In this document: in pieces, positions 24,699-36,029 of the stretch
Position numbering within the stretch: position 1 is the first letter of the stretch
Layout: the number at the start of each line of letters is the position of its first letter
Assembly (NCBI GenBank): GCA_019916065.1
Contig: CM034240.1
Coordinates: 45,954,026 to 46,018,025, forward strand
DNA from: Vitellaria paradoxa
Lineage: Eukaryota; Streptophyta; Magnoliopsida; Ericales; Sapotaceae
Direction of reading: 5' to 3'
Length of the DNA stretch: 64,000 nt
The notes under the pieces: generated by a model
What the model was told of the DNA's origin: nothing
What the model saw: the letters and a program-made list of their open reading frames with translations, nothing else
Databases searched by the model: none
Position numbers and translations under genes: made by a program

Positions 24699-27076
24699 CT
24701 ACAGAAAACCAAATAGTTTGTGAAGAGCATCAACAACAAAATAATAAGAAGAATATAGACCTTCCTCAATCAGATAAAACCACCTTCATCGCCAGTAGGG
24801 ATTGATGTAAAGAACAACAGCAAATCCAAGCAAGAAAACCAAGTATGTTGACACAAAACTTGCAGAGAAAATCCGTGGATTGACGTCATACCCTTTCCCT
24901 TCCTCGTCATGAGTTTCATCCGAGGATGCTCTTGGTGAGTCAACCGAGAAGGAGCCTGCACAAATTTTCTCCAACGGTGGTCCACAAAGAAATGAATTTC
25001 CCTCATAGCTGCTCGCTTCGAAGGTCCCAAATTGTGCTTTCCTGTCCGGTAGCCTACCAGAAATTGTTGTGAGCCACATCGAACACGGACAGGAAATTGA
25101 GATCGATCAGTTCCGATGGGATATTTCCACTCAAGCTGTTGTAAGAGAGATCCAAACTCTCCACCTCGGTGAGGTTTGAGAGAGTTTTCGGAATGGGCCC
25201 AGTCAAGTAATTGTGAGACAAGTTCAATGCATGAATACCACTCAGATTCCCTAATTCAAGAGGTATTTTACCAGATAGCTTGTTACATGACAAATCCAAT
25301 TTGGACATGAAATCAAGGATGCTGCTCTTGTAAGAGTTGGTCCTGCTTTTTGTAACAAATTCAATTTCGTCTTCTTTATAATAGACATGAGACAAGAGAT
25401 GAGAGTACTCAACACCAACGGCAAATCCATATCTATATATCCGGGTAGTAATGGACGGATTTCCATTGATCAGCTTGAAGGCACCGTCCCGTAGTCTCGA
25501 ATTTCCCAAATGCAATATTACTGAAACAACTAGGAATAGATCCCGTAAAGGAGTTATTGGAGAGATCCATCAAACTTATCTTATTCAGTCTACAAATTTG
25601 GTTTGGAATCAAACCACTCAATTGGTTCCCTCCTAACAAAAGAATCCTTGGCTCAGAACTTGCTGTAAAAATATCTGGAATGGTGCCAAAAAGGTTATTA
25701 TCTCTGATATCTAGTGTCAAAAGAGAAGGCGAATTAAGAAGTGCTTTTGGAATCAAACCCGTGAACTTATTACCTTGCAAATGCATAATGGTAAGGGTAA
25801 CCAAAATTTGGGTCCGAGCAAAAATCAAGTTATCCTGAAAATGAATTATAAGACACGTCCAAAAACTCACTCGGAACCAGTGCACATGGGAACTTTCCAT
25901 TGAATGAGTTGTTTCGCAAGTTCAGTATTTGCAATCCTATCGAGTTATCCATTGAAATCATACCTGACATCTGATTGTTGCTGATATCCAGAAAACGCAG
26001 ACTAGTCAATTCTGTGGCCACATTTGTCAGAGAGCCCGTGAACTTATTATTGGTCAAAACCAAGTATGATATACTTGTCAAGTTGAAGTCAGCAGGAAGC
26101 ATTGGTCCGTTAAAACGTTTGTTTGATAATATTAAAATTTCTAAATTTTTTGCAATTTCTAACCAATTCATTTGGTATTTCCCCTGAAAGATTATTGGTT
26201 GATAAATCCAAAAGCTGCAACTCACTCATTTGACCGAACGAGGATGGGATACCACCTTCAAAAGCATTGCAAGATAAGTTCATTTACTCAACATAAGGAA
26301 GCATCCCTCCCAAATTGGCTTGAATTTGTCTGCTTAAGTGATTGTCTGAGACATCCATCCAAATACAATGTATATTGGGGTATGACAGCAGACGAAACAT
26401 ACCGACAAAATAGTTTCTCCTTAGGTTAAAGAATTCTAGACCTGTATTGTTTACAAGTAACCAGTTTGGGAACAAACCGTTCAATTTATTTTGGGAGAGA
26501 TCCACAATTCTCAGTTTCTGCTGCTGAAGGAGAAACTTCAGAATTTGGCCCGATGCATTGTTCAAGTTACAGTTTGATAGCACTAATACCTTCAGCTTAA
26601 ACTTGGGAAGCCAACTTGTATATTCAGTTTCTACTTCAAATTTCACATTATCATTTATAATTGTAACCATCGAGCTTAGAGTGGTTTGCAAATGAGCTGA
26701 ATGAGAACAAACCTTCAAAACGATTATAACTAAGATCAATGTACTCCAAAGAATTGAGGCTACCTAACAGAGATGAAGAAGGTTCCCTGTGAATAGGTTC
26801 TGAGAAAGATCAAACAATCTAAGAGATCTCAAATTGCTCAGGCATGGGGGAAGCGTCCCTTCGAAGAGATTTCTACTGAAATCTAACTCTTCGAGTTTCT
26901 TCAATTCACACAAACTGCAAAAGTAATATGCTTAATGAATTATGAAATGCTCCTTTTTTATTTTCCATCCCATAAATTTACATAATATGTTTGTTCATTT
27001 CCAGAAACATTAATAAGTTCATAATATGCTCGTTCAATTTACATAAAAGCCATATAGGTTTTTACACAACTTATAC

Positions 27077-27223
27077 CTTGAATTGGTAAAGAACTATTAA
27101 GGAAATTTCAAGCCAAAGAAAGAACTTCCAGAGAAGATAATGCTTGAATGGAAGTAGAAATACTGCCAGATAAATGATTGCCACTAATATCTAAGATCTT
27201 TAAATGGCGAAAAGATGCCAAAC
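27077..27223 (-). pseudogene. RLP-A LRR exon, 147-bp cassette, with internal stop
   Basis: It encodes GLASFRHLKILDISGN, then SSLEVLSLA, a TGA stop, and NFLNSSLPIQG, about two LRRs. The stop replaces a tryptophan codon conserved in the sister exon at 29036-29182. Splice sites are intact. Confidence 0.85.
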
Positions 27224-27314
27224 CTGCCAAAAGAAAAAATAAAGGCAATTGTGTGGAAAACTTTTGAAATAATTAACATCAACTCGAAAGTAATATACAT
27301 CACAAATTTCTTAC

Positions 27315-27392
27315 CTTCCATTGGAAGCGTTCCCTCTAGCCAATTGCTTTGGAGATGGAGGACCTCCAAGCTACTAAAATTGTAAGTCAGTT
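27315..27392 (-). pseudogene. RLP-A LRR exon, 78-bp cassette
   Basis: It encodes ELTYNFSSLEVLHLQSNW and then LEGTLPMEG, one LRR. Both splice sites look normal (AG before, GTAAG after). Length and phase match the exons at 29275-29352 and 38923-39000. Confidence 0.85.
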
Positions 27393-27704
27393 CTGTAACC
27401 AAAGTAAAGAGACAAATGAAAAAAAAAAAATAAGAAGAAGTAGATCGATGTAGCGATCATCAATCTATGAGCACCTGATCAGTCAGTGAAATGTCAGCTG
27501 AGTATGTGATTTTTAAGTTTTTGATGCCAATCTAAGATCCAGAGAGATGCTAGATATAATGAAACTTTTTTAGCAATTTTGCTGCCTCACATGCAACCAT
27601 AAAAATTAATTTTCTGATTATTTTAGGTCTCGTCAACACTCAAATGGAGCATAATATAATTAGATTTTTTAGAACTAGAATTTCAAAAATTAAAAAAGAC
27701 ATGT

Positions 27705-27860
27705 CTTGATTTGAAACTGATCCTTCCATAAAATTGCCACTCAAGAAAAAAAATTTAAGAGATGGGAGAACACCCAAAATTCTTAAGATGTGCTTGTTGA
27801 ACCAATTATAACTCAGATCTAGGTACCTTAACTTATTAAAATTGGATAGTAGTTCAAAAG
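27705..27860 (-). pseudogene. RLP-A LRR exon, 156-bp cassette
   Basis: It encodes FELLSNFNKLRYLDLSYN and SLKFFFLSGNFMEGSVSNQ, about two LRRs. The acceptor AG is intact. The donor position reads ACATGT where the sister exon at 44192 has GTATGT, so splicing at this site should fail. The exon is flanked by phase 1 on both sides. Confidence 0.85.
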
Positions 27861-28264
27861 CTGAGTAGATAGCCATAATCAATTGTTATTCAAAGTCAGT
27901 CCCAAGAACATAATAGTGAAAAATGGGGGGATATTCTTATTGTTGGCCCTCATCATGGGAAGTCCAATTTAAAACAGTAAACCTTACTCAAGAGCTATAT
28001 TAAATGAAAATATAATTAAAGCCAAGAAAACACATCCTGTACATTTTTCATCTACATAATTGCTTCTATAGTAATCTTAAAGTATTTGTTATTGTAGGGT
28101 AATAGTTTATAATATAGTTCTCTTCAACAAATAGCAAATTAAACAAGCATATAAAAATAAAAATTAAGAAATTTAGCTTCTTCATATGAATTTTTGTTAT
28201 GTTTTTTATTTAATTTGTTATACTGATAAATAAAAAAATCATCGCTAGATTTTTTAAACAAATT

Positions 28265-28378
28265 TTACCTTGTATTTTTTAGGAACCATTAAATTGATTG
28301 TTACTTAAAGACATAACTTTTCGAAAAAATAAAGTCCCAGTGAATAGAGGAACGCCCTATAAAATTTATTTGAATTCA
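28265..28378 (-). pseudogene. Degenerate 147-bp-type LRR exon fragment
   Basis: Minus-strand sequence just below the RLP-B break corresponds to the end of a 147-bp-type exon (a SLSNNQFNGS-like remnant and a CAAGGTAAAATT donor region). It is highly decayed. Matching relics lie near 40850-41000 and 44735-44875. It marks where a deletion fused two parts of the locus. Confidence 0.55.
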
Positions 28379-29860
28379 AAAAATAGTTTCTCCTCAGGTT
28401 AAAGATTTTTAGTCCTGTACTGTTTACAAACCGTTCAATTTATTTTGGGAGAGATCCACAATTTTCAGTTTGTGCCGCTGAAGGAGAAATTTCGAAATTT
28501 GGCCCGAGGCGCTGTTCAAGTTACAGTTTGGTAGCACTAATACCTTCAGCTGAAACCTCGGAAGCCAACTTGTATAAATAGTTTCTACTTCAAATTTCAC
28601 ATTATCATTTATAATTGCAACCAGCTCGAGCTTAGAGTGGTTTGCAAATGAGCTGAGTGAGAACAAACCCTCAAAACGATTATGACTAAGATTAATGTAT
28701 TCTAGGGAATTAAGGCTGCCTAGCAGAGGTAAAGAAAGGTTCCCCGTGAATAGGTTTTGAGAAAGATCAAACGACCTAAGAGATCTCAAATTGTTCAGGC
28801 ATGGGGAAGCATCCCTTCAAAGGAGTTTCAACTGAGATCTAACTCTTCAAATTTCTTCAGTTTACACAAGCCTGCAAAAGCAGTAAGTTTAATGAATTAT
28901 GTAATGCTCATTTTTTATTTTCCATCCCATAAATTTACATAATATGCCTGTTCATTTCCAGAAACATTAATAAGGTCATAATATGCTAGTTCAATTTACA
29001 TAAAAGTCAAGTAGGTCTTTTTACCCAACTTATACCTTGAATTGGTAAAGAACCATTAAGGTCATTCCAAGCCAAAGAAAGAACTTCTAGAGAAGATAAT
29101 GCTTGAATGGAAGGAGAAATATTGCCAGAGAAATCATTGTAACTAAAATCTAAGATCTTTAGATGGCAAAAAGATGTCAAACCTGCCAAAAGAAAAAATA
29201 AAGGCAATTTGTGTCGAGAATTTTTGGAATAATTAACATCAACTCAAAAGCAATATAGATCACAAATTTCTTGCCTCCTATTGGAAGCATTCTATTTAGC
29301 AAATTCCCTTGGAGATGGAGGGCCTTCAAACTGTTAAAATTGTAAGTAAGTCCTGTAACCAAGGTAAAGAGATACAAAAGAGAGATAAGCAGAAATAGAT
29401 CGATACAGCAATCATCAACCTGAGCACCTGATTAGTTAATGCCAGTTAAAAATATGATTTTTAAGGATTTGATGTCAATCATAAATTCAGAGAAATGTTG
29501 GATGTAATAAAACTTTTTTACCAGTTTTTCTAGATCACATGCAACCGTAAAAATTAATTTTGTGATTGTTTTAAAAGTCGCACACATAAATAAAGCATAA
29601 TATAATAAGTAGATTTTAAAACTAGAATTTTAGAAATTGGAAAGGATATACTTTAATTTGAAATTGATCCTTCCATAATATTGTCACACAAGGAAAAAAT
29701 TTAAGAGATGGGAAAACAAAATTTTTAAGACGCCCTTGTCGATCCTATTAAAAGTCAAATCTAAGTGCTTCAACTTGTTGAACTTAAGCAGTAAATAAAG
29801 ATCTAAGCACATAATTAACCATGATCAATTGTTATTCAAAGTCAATCTCTATAAACATAA
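28378..29860 (-). pseudogene. RLP-B: truncated LRR receptor-like protein pseudogene
   Basis: This is a second copy of the 5' half of RLP-A, and intron sequences match as well as exons. It has a degenerate 156-bp-type exon near 29690-29830, a 78-bp exon at 29275-29352 (encoding GLTYNFNSLKALHLQGN), a 147-bp exon at 29036-29182 (encoding FSYNDFSGNISPSIQALSS), and the start of the large exon, 28871 down to about 28378, encoding SFDLSQNLFTGNLSLPLLGS onward. The large exon stops abruptly: after NGL and NLRRNYF it joins intron-like sequence, so the rest of the receptor, cap and membrane segment are missing. The 78-bp exon has a GC donor in place of GT. This copy is wedged between RLP-A and the glycerol kinase gene. 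Confidence 0.88.
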
Positions 29861-30092
29861 TAGTGAAAAAAAGGAAGGGATATTGTTGTTGTTGGTGCAT
29901 ATCATAGGAAGTCTGATTTAAAAGAGTAAACCTATTCAAGAGTAAACCCTATTCAAGAGTGTGCACATTCCCGAGAAAAATTGTCAACCAAAAATTGGTA
30001 GTCCCAGTTTTATGGACATACGCACGTCTTCAACATCATCAGAGTACTCGAAGGCCTCTCTCTCCCTTCATATTTCATACTCTGTTTTGAGG

Positions 30093-30248
30093 TTAACAGA
30101 AGAAGAAGAAAAGAACGTTGAAAGATGGATCGTTCATTGGGTCGATTGATCAAGGCACCACTAGCACCAGATTCATTATATACGACAAGACAGCTCGCGC
30201 CATTGGATCTCACCAGGTCGAGTTCACTCAGAAATACCCAAAAGCAGG
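30093..30248 (+). pseudogene. GLI1: GK exon 1
   Basis: It encodes the acidic N-terminus and the first ATP-binding block [12 protein letters not shown], ending YPKAG split by the intron. The donor is GG then GTAATC at 30249. The acidic run (frame of 30099) and the GSIDQG frame (30136) differ by one base; one extra A in the run before GATGG explains this. The ATG at 30125 lies in neither frame. An ATG at 30013 is in frame with the acidic run but would add an unconserved leader. Confidence 0.85.
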
Positions 30249-30334
30249 GTAATCTGTCTCTCTCTCTCTCTCTGTGTTCTCGCAGTGCTCTTTTTATTGG
30301 TCTAATTTTGATGCTTGTCTTTTTCCTTGTATAG

Positions 30335-30551
30335 ATGGGTAGAGCACGATCCGATGGAGATTCTGGAGAGTGTGAGGGTCTGCATCTCGAAGGCCATTGA
30401 CAAGGCCACTGCCGATGGCTACAATGTGGACGGTGGGCTCAAGGCCACTGGGCTCGCCAATCAGAGAGAGACAACTGTCGTCTGGAGCAAATCTACTGGA
30501 CGCACTCGCCACAACGCCATTGTTTGGATGGATGTCCGTACTAGTTCTATT
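30335..30551 (+). pseudogene. GLI1: GK exon 2 with lost donor
   Basis: It continues the frame with WVEHDPMEILESV through IVWMDVRTSSI. Family members continue with Cys-Arg-Lys, and exon 3 begins AGG AAG. The expected donor right after the ATT codon is absent; the sequence runs into TTTATTTAAAAAAAG instead. The intron after it (30552-31150) is otherwise normal and ends TTTTGTAG. Confidence 0.85.
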
Positions 30552-30807
30552 TTATTTAAAAAAAGAAATCTTTTTGTTTCCTCAAATTGAAGATCAGGAA
30601 AGCTTTGTTTGCCCGTTCTGATCAAAACCCTTTTCTTGAATTGCTCATTTGGGAGTGTTAGTCTCTAGTTCTGTTCTAGGTTTTTGTAATTATGGTACTT
30701 GGATCAATACCCATTTCTTAACTGGTGTAATTCTGAATTAGACATATTTATAATTAGTTCTTCGTATCTTTTATTTTTTGTTGTTTTCTTTTTATTTGTT
30801 TTAGACT

Positions 30808-30900
30808 TAAATTTGCTCCCCAAAGGCCATGGGAGGTTTAATCTGTCGTTAATTAAATTTGCTCCCCAAAGGCCATGGGAGGATTTAATCTGTCGTTAAT
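30808..30900. repeat. 46-bp tandem duplication in GK intron 2
   Basis: Two adjacent units (30808-30853 and 30854-30900) begin TAAATTTGCTCCCCAAAGG and end CTGTCGTTAAT. They differ by a single base insertion. A poly-A run follows at 30947-30966. Confidence 0.9.
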
Positions 30901-31150
30901 TTCAGTATTTAGGTATTAGTCGAGATGCACGCACTGTCTCTGAGTTAAAAAAAAAAAAAAAAAAAACGTTTTAGATACTAATTGCAAATAAATTTTTATT
31001 TTTGACCCTTCCATTAACTTGCTCTTAACGGTATGTTGCAAATGATTAATGGCCGACTAATTTCACCCGTCCATTTGCAACTAATATAACTTTGGAAGAT
31101 GCTTTGTTTTTTTATTCTTTCGTTTAATCTCAATGTTGCAAATTTTGTAG

Positions 31151-32120
31151 AGGAAGTTAGAGCAAGAATTACCAGGCGGACGAAACCATTTTGTCAAAAC
31201 TTGTGGTTTGCCCATAAGCACTTATTTCAGTGCACTGAAGCTGCTGTGGCTGCTGGAGAATGTCGATGCTGTCAAAACAGCCGTGGAGAAAAAGGACGCC
31301 CTCTTTGGAACCGTAGACACCTGGTTGATTTGGAACTTGACCGGAGGCGTTAACAATGGTTTACACGTTACCGATGTTTCGAACGCATCGCGAACCATGC
31401 TCATGGATCTCATAACTCTCAATTGGGATAAACCCACACTGGAAACACTTAGAATCCCTGCTGAAATCCTGCCCAAAATCGTTAGCAATTCCGAGATTAT
31501 AGCCAACGTAGCAACCGGATGGCCGATAGCTGGAATCCCAATAGCTGGATGCCTCGGCGATCAGCACGCGGTGATGGTGGGGCAAGCTTGCAAAAAAGGC
31601 GAGGCGAAAAGCACTTATGGAACCGGGGCTTTCATACTTCTCAACACGGGCGAAGAGTTGATTCAGTCCGCTCATGGTCTATTAAGCACATTGGCTTTTA
31701 AGGTTGGACCAGATGCTCCGACCAACTATGCTCTCGAGGGCTCCATCGCCATTGCAGGAACCGTTGTGCAGTGGCTCAGGGACAGCCTTGGGATAATTAA
31801 GACTGCGAGTGAGATCGAGGACCTGGTGTCTCGCAGGTTAAGACCACGGGAGGAGTTTATTTTGTGCCTGCGTTTAATGGATTGTTTGCTCCGTGGTGGC
31901 AGGACGACGCTCGTGGCGTTTGTATTGGGATTACGAGGTTTACGAGCAAGCATCACATTGCTCGTGCTGTGCTTGAGAGTATGTGCTTCCAGGTGAAAGA
32001 TGTATTGGATTCTATGTACAAGGATGCTGAGGACAAGGGAGCGGCCAGAAACGAGAAGGGGAATTCTTGCTTAGGGTGGATGGTAGTGCTACTGTCAACA
32101 ATCTTCTTATGCAAATTCAG
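31151..32120 (+). pseudogene. GLI1: GK exon 3 with two single-base losses
   Basis: Exon 3 begins RKLEQELPGGRNHFVKTCG and runs through the middle and C-lobe of the kinase to NNLLMQIQ with a GTAACT donor at 32121. The frame changes twice: near 31836 (after SEIEDLVS, resuming [14 protein letters not shown]) and near 32060 (after RNEKG, resuming EFLLRVDG). Apart from these, no stop or major substitution is visible over about 320 codons. Confidence 0.92.
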
Positions 32121-32623
32121 GTAACTTTTTATCCCACATCCGTTAAGAACCGACATCTTTCAAAATGAGTGTCGCATTCGTATTTGACACGCATACTTTT
32201 TGAACATATCAAAAGACGTATCAGATACTACACATGCCGTATCCAATTATTTTATTACTTTTTTCTTATGTACGGTTGAGATAAGTTTAGATTTCAATAG
32301 GCGAAACCTTTAAATTATAAAATTTTCAATATAATATTTGTTATGTTTTATGTGTTCAATATTAAATTAGTTTTTTATGTATATTATATTCATATATTTA
32401 TCAATAAAAATATATTAAAATTTATATTTTTTTTGGTTATATCTACGTAATGTTTGTATTTTTATTTTTTTCTTTTTAAATTGTATCTATACTCGTATCA
32501 TATTTGTATTCCCTACCAGCAGTATTCATGCTTTTTAGCTCCCACATTTCTATATTTGCTAAATCATTTTCCTTCTAGTTATACGGAACTCATTTCCATG
32601 CACCTCTCCTTTGTGATTTGCAG

Positions 32624-32869
32624 GCAGACTTGTTGGCTAGCCCAGTGGTAAGACCAGCTGACATAGAGACAGCTGCTCTCGGAGCAGCCTATGCTGCTGG
32701 GTTAGCTGTCGGGGTTTGGACAAAAGACGAGATCTTTTCCAGTGGGGAAAAGATGGAGAAATCTACCACTTTCCGTCCAACACTGCCGGAAGAACAGAGG
32801 AAGAAAAAGGTGGAGTCTTGGTGCAAAGCTGTTTCAAGATCTTTCAACTTAGCCGATCTATCACTGTAA
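32624..32869 (+). pseudogene. GLI1: GK exon 4 (last exon), intact in itself
   Basis: It begins ADLLASPVVRPADIETAALG and ends NLADLSL with TAA at 32867-32869. Acceptor TTTGTGATTTGCAG precedes it. This is the exon that survives as decayed copies at 22086-22320 and 53119-53332. Confidence 0.92.
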
Positions 32870-33109
32870 TTGACTATTTCTCACCATGCTCTGATACCCA
32901 CCCACGTTAGCATTTTCTCCCCCCCCCCCCTTTTTTTTAAAACACGCTTTAATAAGATTCATGAATCGCTAGAAACTTTTCCTTTGGTTACTTCCAATGG
33001 GAAGTTTATATCATAATAAATGTTGATTTTGGCATCTTATCAAATTAAATAAAATATATATCTTAATGCTATTGATTTACTGTAGTAATACTTTTTTCTT
33101 TCCATGCAT

Positions 33110-33378
33110 AAGGGGTGTTTAGAGGCACAATTTTTAGTAACTTTTTGTATTTTTTTGCTAAAGATTGCTAGTTGTAAATTTTGATATGTTTGGTGAAGCA
33201 AATAGCAATTTTTAGTAACTTTTGTAACTTTTGAATGTTTGGTAAAATTTTTGACAACTTTTGAGTTCAAAAGTTTGTGATTGAACAGAAAAGTGAAAAA
33301 AATTGATGGGTTGCCAAACACCCAAAAATTAAAAATTGATAACTTTTTGCTACAAATTGTGCCTCAAAACGACTCTTA
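33110..33378. mobile_element. MITE-like foldback element downstream of GK
   Basis: The left end GGGGTGTTTAGAGGCACAAT and the right end, read backward (AGAGTCGTTTTGAGGCACAA), are inverted repeats of about 22 bp. The interior has further inverted stretches such as AATTTTTAGTAACTTTTTG and its complement. The corresponding site after the GK relic at 22790 lacks it, so it inserted after that duplication. The target duplication is not clear. Confidence 0.65.
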
Positions 33379-33614
33379 TAGTGCCATAAAACTTCAAAAA
33401 AAAAGCTCCTGCAAAACAAAAACAACTGAATATGCGTATATATATATAAGTGAAACACATACGAAAGTACAGAAGTTCTACATGCAGAATCACCTCAAAT
33501 GTGTATGTTCAATTGTATAACCCAATTCCACCAAAAAGCTTATTTTAGTGAAAAGGCAATTTTATTACAAGATTTGCCATACAGTAACTGTCCATGAAAA
33601 CAAACTATAGCAAT

Positions 33615-35840
33615 TTATTTAAAGAGAGAGCCTAATAGCTTGCCAAGAGTATCAGAAAGAAAATAGTAAGAAGAATACAGACCTTCCTCAATAAGATAGA
33701 ACCACCTTCTTCGCCAGTACGGATTAATGTAAAGGACAGTAACAAATGCAAGCAAGAAAATGAAATATGTCGATGCAAAACTCGTAGAGAAAACCAATGG
33801 ATCGATGTCATACCATTTCCCCTCCTCGTCAGTTCTATCTGAGGATGACGGTGGCGATTCAACAATGGTAGTGAAGTTCTTCTCCAATGGCAGTCCACGA
33901 AGAAATGGATTTCCCTCGTAACTGCTCGCATCAAAAGTCCCAAACTGCTTCCCATCTGGTATTTTACCTGATAAATTGTTGTGAGCCACAGTGAACACTG
34001 CCAGAAAATTGAGATCAATCAGTTCTGATGGGATATTTCCACTCAAATTGTTATAAGAGAGGTCCAAACTCTCTAGCAGGGTGAGATTTGAGAAAGTTTT
34101 TGGAATGGATCCAGACAAGTGATTGTGAGACAAATTCAATGACCGGAGGGTACTGAGCTTTCCAAGTTCAGAAGGTATGTCACCTGTAGCTGGTTTTGCG
34201 ATAAATCCAAACCGGACATGAAAACAAGCATGTTTGCCCTGGTAGGTGCTAGTCCTATTTTTCGTAACAAACTCAGCATCGATAGGCAAGAGATACGTGG
34301 CGTCCTCAGAGTCAGAGGAACCTCTATCGTACACTTTAAGAAAAACTGAACCACCCCCACTCAGAAGTCACAACTTCGCCCTCTTGCCAGTCAGATCGCT
34401 ATTTTCCATTTCTAGAGCCCCAAAAGTGATATTATTGAAACAAGCGTGGAATAGACCCGTAAGAAATTGTTCGAAAGATCCATCAAGTTTATCCATTCAG
34501 TTGACACAATTGTGTAGGAATTGAACCAACCAGTTTGGTTTCCTTTCAACAAAAGAAACTTCAGAGATGAAAGTGCTTATTGGAATCGGGAATGATACCT
34601 GACATGTTATTTTCCATTATATCTAATGTCAAAAGGCTTACACCTGCCAAATTAGTTAGATCTTGTAGAATCAATGCATCAAACTTGTTCCGTTGCAAAT
34701 GCATGTGCTTCAAGCGGAGGAAGGTTTGGTTCGGGCAAGAAGGAAATGCTCCAGAAAATGAGTTATCAGAGATGTCCATCAAAAATCGTGGAACCAGCGC
34801 ACATGGAAACTGACCTTCGAATGAATTATTCCGCATGATCAATACGTTTTAAACTTGTCATGCTATCCATTGAATCTGGAATCTCACCTGACATGTTGTT
34901 GTTGCTAATATCCAGGAAAGACAGCCGAGGCAAAGAGTATACCACATTTTTCAGGGGGCCTTCAAATTGATTGTTGTTCAGTTCTAAACTCACTATTGTG
35001 GCCAATTTGATCCAGCCAGCAGAAAATATTTGGCCATGAAAACTGTTATTTGATAATGTTAAATATTTCAAAGATGTGCAATTTCTGAGACGCTGGATCG
35101 GTACTTCCCCAGAAAGATTATTAGAGGACAAATCCAGAGACTCCAGCTCCTTCATCTTACCAATTGGGAGGGGATACCACCTTCGAAAGCATTCCCAGAT
35201 AAGTTCACATACTTGACGCGTGGAAGCATCTCTCCCATTTCAACTTGAAGTTGCCCACTAAAGTGATTGCCTGAGACATCAATCCAGGAAGTATTGAGGT
35301 AGCGGTATGACGACAAATGGAATAGACCAGAAAAAGAGTTACTGCACAGGTTTAAATACTCTAGTTCTGTATTGTTCACCAGCAGCCAGTTGGGACTGAA
35401 CCTTTCAAGTTGTTGGTGGGAGAGATCAGGACCCTCAGTTGATGCGGTGGAGGAGAAACTTTGGAATTTCACCAGACTGCTTGTTCAGATTACAGTTTGA
35501 TAACATAAGGACCTTTAAACTGAAACATGGGAACCCAGTCTGTATATCAGTTTCTATCTCGAGTTTGCCGTCAACACTCGTAACTTCAACCACCTTCAAG
35601 CTTGGAATGGTTTGCAGTGAGCTGATGAGAATAAACCCTCAAACGATTATGACTAAGATCAATGTACTCCAGGGAATCGAGTTGCCCAGCAGAGATGAAG
35701 AAACTGTCTCCTCTGAATTGGTTTGAAGAAAGATCTCACAATCTAATAGATCTCAAATTGCATAAGCGTTGGTGGAGAAGGAATCCCTTCAAGTAGTTAG
35801 AACGAAGATCTAACTCCTCCAGTTTTTCATTCACACAAAC
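33615..35840 (-). pseudogene. RLP-C large last exon, frameshifted
   Basis: It holds about 18-20 LRR units in several frames. The C-terminal part, 34334 down to 33615, is open: YLLPIDAEFVTKNRTSTYQG (island-type segment), a frame disturbance near 34190, then LRRs (LNLSHNHLSGSIPKTFSN, SLDLSYNNLSGNIPSELI), the cap with lost cysteines, an acidic serine-rich stretch, the transmembrane segment STYFIFLLAFVTVLYI, and the tail ending LGSLFK before the stop. Confidence 0.88.
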
Positions 35841-36029
35841 CTGAAAAAGACACAACAAATATTACAAATGTGCATTCCTATTTGTCATTCCACAGATTTG
35901 TGTACCAAATATCTTAAAATATTTGCTATTGCATATGATAATTTTGTAGTTTAAGAACAAAATAAATAAGCCCGTAAGATTGGACAAAAATAATAAATTA
36001 AGTTGATTAGTATTATTAGCATTTTTTTT

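Larger units (their letters stand above)
24699..27860 (-). pseudogene. RLP-A: LRR receptor-like protein pseudogene
   Basis: This is a minus-strand remnant of a cell-surface LRR receptor-like protein of the AtRLP1/14/15 type, with no kinase. Exons seen are 27705-27860 (156 bp), 27315-27392 (78 bp), 27077-27223 (147 bp) and a large last exon, 26914 down to 24699. The last exon encodes many 24-residue LRRs, the island-type segment (YKEDEIEFVTKSRTNSYK), the C-terminal LRRs (LDLSCNKLSGKIP, SLDLSYNSLSGNIP), the cap FLCGPPLEKIC, an acidic stretch, a transmembrane segment (STYLVFLLGFAVVLYI) and a short tail. Lesions: at least five frameshifts (near 25070, 25490, 25860, 26250, 26750), a TGA at 27108-27110 where the sister copy has TGG, a TGA at 24786-24788 in the tail, and a lost GT donor at 27704. 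No first exon was found. Confidence 0.9.
30093..32869 (+). pseudogene. GLI1: Glycerol kinase (GLI1/NHO1 type), near-complete but broken
   Basis: Glycerol kinase (FGGY family) phosphorylates glycerol with ATP to glycerol-3-phosphate in the cytosol. Exons seen are 30093-30248, 30335-30551, 31151-32120 and 32624-32869. Motifs in order: the phosphate-binding [74 protein letters not shown], the C-lobe SIAIAG, GITRF and [10 protein letters not shown] blocks, [15 protein letters not shown], and the end SRSFNLADLSL then TAA. Five lesions: no start ATG (the codons read TTA ACA at 30093-30098 before the acidic EEEEKNVE), one extra base near 30121, no GT donor after exon 2, and single-base losses near 31836 and 32060. 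The rest is well conserved, so decay is recent, or some indels are assembly errors. The sequence is convergent with an RLP on either side. Confidence 0.93.

Noticed and set aside
25557..25838. Plus-strand frames across the RLP-A exon (25451-26429)
   Set aside because: They are antisense shadows of LRR coding sequence, which leaves long open frames on the opposite strand.
24699..27860. RLP-A as an intact receptor gene
   Set aside because: Frame breaks, two in-frame TGA codons, a lost donor and no first exon rule it out as it stands.
33615..34334. A short stand-alone gene of 239 codons at the RLP-C 3' end
   Set aside because: It begins inside the receptor island region, has no signal peptide, and is simply the last open piece of the broken large exon.
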